Shown piece after piece: positions 62,284 through 64,000 of a stretch of 64,000 nucleotides of DNA. Source of the DNA: Sphingopyxis sp. H050 (lineage in GTDB: Bacteria > Pseudomonadota > Alphaproteobacteria > Sphingomonadales > Sphingomonadaceae); assembly GCF_001468265.1 (NCBI RefSeq), contig NZ_LNRZ01000002.1:1-64000 (forward strand), given 5' to 3'. Every line of letters starts with the position of its first letter. Positions within the stretch are counted from its first letter, which is position 1. The position numbers and the translations under genes were made by a program. The notes beneath the pieces were generated by a model, which saw only the letters and a list, made by a program, of their open reading frames with translations, did no database searches and had not been told where the DNA came from.

Positions 62284-63944
62284 CGAAAGCCCAGGTGCCC
62301 GCCGACTCAGTGATCGTCGGATCCTATTCGCTCGAATCCCTGACCACGGGTATGTATGAAGATCCGCGGCACTGTATCCGCGAATATGTACAAAATGGCT
62401 ATGACGCGATCCGTGCCGCGCGGGCCGTTGAACTGATCGGTCCGGCCGAAGGCCTCGTCACGGTTTCGATCAGCGGCTCGCAAAGTCGTCCCACGATCAC
62501 CGTCAAGGACGATGGCACCGGCATTCCCTCCGCGCAGGCCGTCGGCATTCTCGTGTCTGTCGGCGCCAGCACCAAACGCTCGACGCTGAATGCAGGATTT
62601 CGGGGGATCGGGCGCCTTGCCGGCATCGCCTATTGTACGACCCTTCGTTTCTCCACCACCGTGGCCGGTGAGGATGTCGCGACCATCGTCGAGTTCGATT
62701 GCGGCCGCCTGCGAGGTTTCATGAAGCCCAGCGCGGACTATCAGGATATTCGCGAAGTCATCCGGCAATGCTCCACGAGCGACATCAGGACGGCACCGGT
62801 TGATGCCCATTGGACCGAGGTTGAAATGATCGGCCTCACCGGTGTCGGTCTCGAATTTGCCGAAATCGAAAAGCTGGTGCCCTATCTCCGACAGGTTTGT
62901 CCGACCGACTATTCGGATCGCTTCACCTTCGCGCCGCGCATCCGGAATTTCGCCGAGACAGTCGGACATCCGATCGGCTCGATCGAGGTTGAAACGCGCT
63001 ACAAGCGCGAACGCACCCAGATCCTCAAGGCCTATGACGATGCGACGCCGACGAGCGATCCGCGCAAGCCATCGACCGTGAATGACATCGAACTCATCAA
63101 CAACGCCGAGCTCGGCTGGCATGGCTGGATCGCCCGTTCGAACTTCAAGGGAGAACTTACCGACGACACGGTCGCAGGCGTGCGCTTCCGGATGAAAAAT
63201 ATCCAGATAGACGGGTCGAGCCTCATCGAGACTTTAGGGTCTGAGCTGACACTCGGTGGCACCGAAGGCCGCCTCCAACGCTACGCCGTCGGAGAGATTT
63301 TCATCACCAATCCCGCCGTAATCCCCAACGCGCGCCGCGACGGGTTCGAGGACAGCGCGGCCTGGCGCCAGATCCGCACTGACGTGAAGACGAAGGTCGC
63401 AAAGCGCGTCGTCACCCTCGTCCGGGAAGCCTCGAAGAGCCGGACGACGCTCCGCTCGATCGCCAGCGAAATAGCCGGGCTCGCGCGAACGATCGATGCG
63501 GAGTGGATCGAACCTGTCGTTGCCGACCGGGTCGCCGCCACCATCAATCGCATCCTTGCCCGGCTGAAGCCTGAGAAGCTCACCGGCGGAGACCCCGATG
63601 AGGTCGGTGGCCATGTGTCGAGGCTCAAGACATTGCAGGAGAAGCTCGACGAACTGCGCGCCCGCCCGAAACCGGAACCCGAGAGACCCCAGGAGGGAGG
63701 TGGCAACGTGCCTGCGCCGGAGGACGATGATGGCGGTGGTGCGGATGACGGCAACGACATTGGCGGCGGCAGCGGCGAAAGCGATGACGTCGGCGACGAC
63801 GACGAGATGGATTCCCCCGACGCCTGGCCTGCCGACCGCATGCTGGCAGCTGTGCGCTTCATCATCGAATCCGAACAGGGTGCAGAGGAGGCGCAGCGCA
63901 TATTCGCGGCTGCCGCTGCCCATCTTGCTGCGGGAGGACCATGA
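62280..63944 (+). CDS. GHKL (HSP90-like) ATPase 2
   Basis: 554 aa. Motifs are REYVQNGYDAI (Glu35, Asn39), DDGTGIP (77-83) and GFRGIGRLAG (106-115). A middle domain follows with EIFITNPAVIPNARRDGFED, the same position and wording as in ATPase 1. After a coiled region comes a very acidic, Gly-rich linker (about 470-510) and a short helical end (RMLAAVRFIIESEQGAEEAQRIF). It is coupled to the PIN gene. Two paralogous GHKL ATPases in one cassette suggest a heteromeric complex. Confidence 0.88.
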   Translation: MTKAQVPADSVIVGSYSLESLTTGMYEDPRHCIREYVQNGYDAIRAARAVELIGPAEGLVTVSISGSQSRPTITVKDDGTGIPSAQAVGILVSVGASTKRSTLNAGFRGIGRLAGIAYCTTLRFSTTVAGEDVATIVEFDCGRLRGFMKPSADYQDIREVIRQCSTSDIRTAPVDAHWTEVEMIGLTGVGLEFAEIEKLVPYLRQVCPTDYSDRFTFAPRIRNFAETVGHPIGSIEVETRYKRERTQILKAYDDATPTSDPRKPSTVNDIELINNAELGWHGWIARSNFKGELTDDTVAGVRFRMKNIQIDGSSLIETLGSELTLGGTEGRLQRYAVGEIFITNPAVIPNARRDGFEDSAAWRQIRTDVKTKVAKRVVTLVREASKSRTTLRSIASEIAGLARTIDAEWIEPVVADRVAATINRILARLKPEKLTGGDPDEVGGHVSRLKTLQEKLDELRARPKPEPERPQEGGGNVPAPEDDDGGGADDGNDIGGGSGESDDVGDDDEMDSPDAWPADRMLAAVRFIIESEQGAEEAQRIFAAAAAHLAAGGP

Positions 63945-63978
63945 CCCACGGGCTTTACGTCATCGCATCTCTCGCCGG

Positions 63979-64000
63979 ATGAGCGCTGCCGCCCTGTTCC
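63979..64000 (+). CDS. Possible start of a further gene (cut by the window edge)
   Basis: ATG 63979 opens a frame of seven codons (MSAAALF) that runs off the window. It lies 34 bp after the stop of the second ATPase on the same strand. A 13-codon frame (63941-63982) ends on it in an ATGA overlap and could be a coupling leader. Too short to judge. Confidence 0.3.

Noticed and set aside
63941-63982. 13-codon ORF after the second GHKL ATPase
   Set aside because: It has a fair ribosome site but is too short to call; kept only as a possible leader for the gene starting at 63979.
1-64000. CRISPR array, tRNA or attachment site
   Set aside because: No regularly spaced repeats with unique spacers, no cloverleaf and no tRNA-end duplication was noticed by eye; a proper scan was not possible.

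Overview
The window is about 64 kb of GC-rich alphaproteobacterial accessory DNA. A complete lasso-peptide locus of the caulobacter/sphingomonad type (fused B protein, cyclase, S9 isopeptidase, TonB receptor, FecI/FecR) and an F-type transfer region with this gene order suggest a sphingomonad such as Sphingopyxis, Sphingomonas or Novosphingobium. The host is inferred from family resemblance, not from a marker gene. No rRNA, tRNA, CRISPR array, replication gene, integrase, relaxase or coupling protein was seen. Whether this is a plasmid or an integrative conjugative element cannot be decided from the window.

Layout. (1) 1-5.4 kb: the 3' end of a probable IS66-family transposase, then a minus-strand island of toxin-antitoxin or conflict modules: hipBA with three phased operators, a nucleotidyltransferase-HEPN fusion, a Phd/VapC pair, and a Xre-like/RES pair. 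(2) 5.6-31 kb: an almost complete F-type type IV secretion operon on the minus strand. In order of transcription it reads small exported ORF, dsbC-like, traA, L, E, K, B, V, C, two small membrane proteins, traW, U, a two-gene traN, trbC, an S26 peptidase, traF, a thioredoxin-like gene, traH, traG. It is interrupted twice by plus-strand cargo: a DUF4143 ATPase at 11.3-12.4 kb, and a nucleotidyltransferase plus AbrB/PIN pair at 14.3-16.3 kb. The second cargo sits beside a diverged 3' fragment of the peptidase gene. (3) 31-32.3 kb: palindrome-rich control DNA, an unrecognised 141-aa ORF and an XRE regulator. (4) 32.3-42.3 kb: the lasso-peptide locus, with a GntR regulator, a 46-codon precursor gene, B and C on the plus strand, and isopeptidase, TonB receptor, anti-sigma and sigma factor on the minus strand. 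(5) 42.4-56.6 kb: a MarR-like regulator, then plus-strand mobile-element housekeeping genes: Toprim primase-like, ParB-like, strawberry-notch methyltransferase-helicase, an HsdR_N-NTPase, DUF932, zinc-ribbon, DUF5983-like and sigma-region-4 proteins. Five of these leaders carry a similar purine-rich tract. (6) 57.1-63.9 kb: a four-gene cassette in two translationally coupled pairs, radical SAM + HSP90-like ATPase and PIN + a second HSP90-like ATPase. I do not recognise it as a described system.

How the parts work together. The tra genes would build the pilus and mating channel. The toxin-antitoxin and possible defence genes would stabilise the element and compete with phages or rival elements. 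The lasso locus would make, export-sense, import and degrade a predicted 23-residue lasso peptide with an 8-residue ring. The same palindrome stands upstream of both tra transcription starts, which suggests joint control. The best candidates for something new are the cassette at 57.1-63.9 kb, the strawberry-notch/HsdR_N-NTPase pair at 46.4-53.2 kb, and the new lasso peptide at 33.1 kb.
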